A stretch of DNA of 50,228 nucleotides from assembly GCA_905235385.1 (NCBI GenBank), contig CAJOLB010000001.1:1-50228 (forward strand). The letters are read 5' to 3'. The translations under genes and the position numbers were made by a program. The notes below the pieces were generated by a model. That model saw nothing but the letters and a program-made list of their open reading frames with translations. It had not been told where the DNA came from and searched no databases. The stretch is from an uncultured Alphaproteobacteria bacterium. GTDB lineage: Bacteria; Pseudomonadota; Alphaproteobacteria; RF32; CAG-239. Shown in pieces: positions 48,350 through 50,228 of this stretch (position 1 is its first letter; every line of letters starts with the position of its first letter).

Positions 48350-49411
48350 ATGCAAGATGAAGATAAGATTTTCAGAACCTATGTCTTAAAACGTTTGCAA
48401 GAAGATGTTTCTTTTGAACACAGAGAAAATATAGATCCTTCGGATTTTCATCTTCAGTACTCTGAATCATTGGATTATCTGGCTAAAGAAACCGGCATTT
48501 CTCTTTCAGAAGTATCACCGAGATGGATAACTGAAGAATCAGATGATGAAGAATTTAATCACTACAGAGATGAAAAAGAACGTATATATTGCATTCCTGT
48601 AAGTGATATTTTAGACGCACGAGCTAAAGATATCAGAGCCATTGTCAAAAAATTGCCGAATATTGCATCTAAAATTCAAACTTTCGAACAACAAACAAAA
48701 TATCTTTATGCCCCCGCTTTTTCTTCCAAAGAAAAAAGAGCCGATGAGCTTCTTAAGGTCATACCTCTCTTTAATTCTGAAAATCAAACAGACTTAAAAA
48801 TTAAAATTTTAATCAACAAACACTTGCGCGCTTTAGGTGTTGATTTGGAACCTAAAGCTCAAAAACAGACCATAGAAGTCACAAAAGAAGATAAAAAGCA
48901 AACACAATTCTACGATTTAATCTCTCAGATTTATAAAGCTCCGAACAAACAGACTTTAACACTTATATTCACTCAGTTGTACTATCTTGCAGATGGACAA
49001 AATCCTCAAGACGTGCTTGACTTTATGAAAGGAAATTCTTATCACCTCACCCCTTCATTAAAAGGTCGAATCAAGAAAGAACTAAAAAGGGATATTGCAG
49101 AACAAATGGTTCGACTCTCTCATGCCCTCTTAAAACAAAGCAACGCACAATGGTGGCAACAAGAATTAGATGCTTATAATAAAGCCCTTTCAAGAAGTAA
49201 CCTCAAAGGGCGTATTCTTGGTCCTCAAGGAGCTTTTGCAATGGGCGGCTTATATGGTCCTGACAGCAAATTTGCCCCAAACATTAAACCATCTCCTACA
49301 ACGCAACAAACACAAGCGGTTCAGCCTTCTTCACAACAAAAACCCAACAAACCTAAAACACCTAAGATAATTGAACCCTTGTTATTTTCTGACAAAGATT
49401 TTGAATATTAA
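48350..49411 (+). CDS. Hypothetical protein
   Basis: 353-aa ORF with aaggaga SD, Pro/Gln-rich C-terminus; no recognised domain. Confidence 0.75.
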   Translation: MQDEDKIFRTYVLKRLQEDVSFEHRENIDPSDFHLQYSESLDYLAKETGISLSEVSPRWITEESDDEEFNHYRDEKERIYCIPVSDILDARAKDIRAIVKKLPNIASKIQTFEQQTKYLYAPAFSSKEKRADELLKVIPLFNSENQTDLKIKILINKHLRALGVDLEPKAQKQTIEVTKEDKKQTQFYDLISQIYKAPNKQTLTLIFTQLYYLADGQNPQDVLDFMKGNSYHLTPSLKGRIKKELKRDIAEQMVRLSHALLKQSNAQWWQQELDAYNKALSRSNLKGRILGPQGAFAMGGLYGPDSKFAPNIKPSPTTQQTQAVQPSSQQKPNKPKTPKIIEPLLFSDKDFEY

Positions 49412-49438
49412 AAAAGACGGGCAAGCCCGTCTTTTTTT
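49411..49438. terminator. Bidirectional Rho-independent terminator
   Basis: AAAAGACGGGCAAGCCCGTCTTTTTTTT. Confidence 0.85.
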
Positions 49439-49452
49439 TCACAACACCCTGA

Positions 49453-50228
49453 TTAATGGCAGCGCGTTTCTTCAAGCGTTTGTTCTGCCGTAAATGTTAA
49501 TGTTTTGTCTTCATCTCCATTTAAAGCAATACGCCATTCATATTCTGCGCTGTTTTTTTCAGAAATTTGACCGGCAATATTTTCCTGAATAATCTTCGTA
49601 TTCGGATTAAGCGGTTGTTTAAAGACAACTTCGGCCTCTTTGGACCCGCCGTTGTGAAAATCAATCACGACATCATAAGCCCGAACCATTTTATAACGCG
49701 GACAGCTGGATAATGTAATCTCCTTCAAAACTTCTTCGGAAACTTTTCGAACATTATCGACTTTACCGTTCACAAACACATCAAACATTTTACCGATAGC
49801 CAATTCAATTTTCTCGCCTTTAGCAACGTGTCCGATTGAATTTTCACCGATAAATTGCATATTTCCTTTAGAATCATCTTCATAGAAACGAAAAACACCT
49901 TGTGGCAATGGAACACCTAAATTTGAATTTTCATCGTTTTTGATAATATAATAAACCTCAGGATGAGCTTTTTCAAATTTCGGTTTATTCTCGCCACTCA
50001 AATAAAGACGAGAATAAACCCTGCCTTCTTTATGATATTTTACCTTATTTTGTTCAATCAATGCCAACTGTTTTGTTTGTTTATCTTGAATGGTTGTTCT
50101 ATTCGGAAGAGTATATAATTGGTACGAGCTGAAGCTTTCTTGCTCCGGCATGACCTCCTCCGCACTGTTAAAAGAATCTGTCGCAAAAGTCATAGATTGT
50201 TTCATCATTATGACACCTCGCGCCATAC
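49453..50228 (-). CDS. DUF4139-domain protein, C-terminal part (5' end probably beyond window)
   Basis: YQLYTLPNRTTIQDKQTKQLALIEQ...SRLYLSGENKP...GVPLPQGVFRFYEDD is typical of DUF4139; these proteins normally have a longer N-terminal part and the frame is open to the window edge. Confidence 0.7.
   Translation of the reverse strand, partial: MARGVIMMKQSMTFATDSFNSAEEVMPEQESFSSYQLYTLPNRTTIQDKQTKQLALIEQNKVKYHKEGRVYSRLYLSGENKPKFEKAHPEVYYIIKNDENSNLGVPLPQGVFRFYEDDSKGNMQFIGENSIGHVAKGEKIELAIGKMFDVFVNGKVDNVRKVSEEVLKEITLSSCPRYKMVRAYDVVIDFHNGGSKEAEVVFKQPLNPNTKIIQENIAGQISEKNSAEYEWRIALNGDEDKTLTFTAEQTLEETRCH

Overview
Window from a low-GC alphaproteobacterium-like chromosome. GcrA, the rpoZ–rsh pair and the rlpA–dac–tmk–holB–tatD–MBL order support Alphaproteobacteria. 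HydE suggests anaerobic/fermentative physiology. Lineage and lifestyle are inference. Most of the window is ordinary housekeeping genes: yejE/yejF, argS, galU-like, rsh, rpoZ, gcrA, mutT, hydE, fabI, aas-like, grpE, lolD/lolC-E, dnaJ, tatD, holB, tmk, dac, rlpA, mltB-like, hemW, rmuC, murG, lepA. No rRNA, tRNA or CRISPR was recognised. The most notable items are: (1) a minus-strand gene (1582 to beyond the window edge) encoding a ~39-aa tandem-repeat alpha-solenoid protein, which the ORF track misses and replaces with out-of-frame ORFs; (2) a structured leader with SD-sequestering and terminator-like stems upstream of a GT8–Stealth fusion; (3) a dispersed AT-rich semi-palindromic intergenic repeat near prepilin-like/ORFan genes; (4) a compositionally foreign islet at ~40.8–41.95 kb; (5) a Clostridia-type MurG; (6) an FtsK-like motor with no N-terminal membrane domain or gamma domain but a C-terminal hydrophobic segment and basic tail; (7) an 11-bp perfect inverted repeat flanking the aas promoter -10 box. 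No single complete novel 'system' could be demonstrated from sequence alone.
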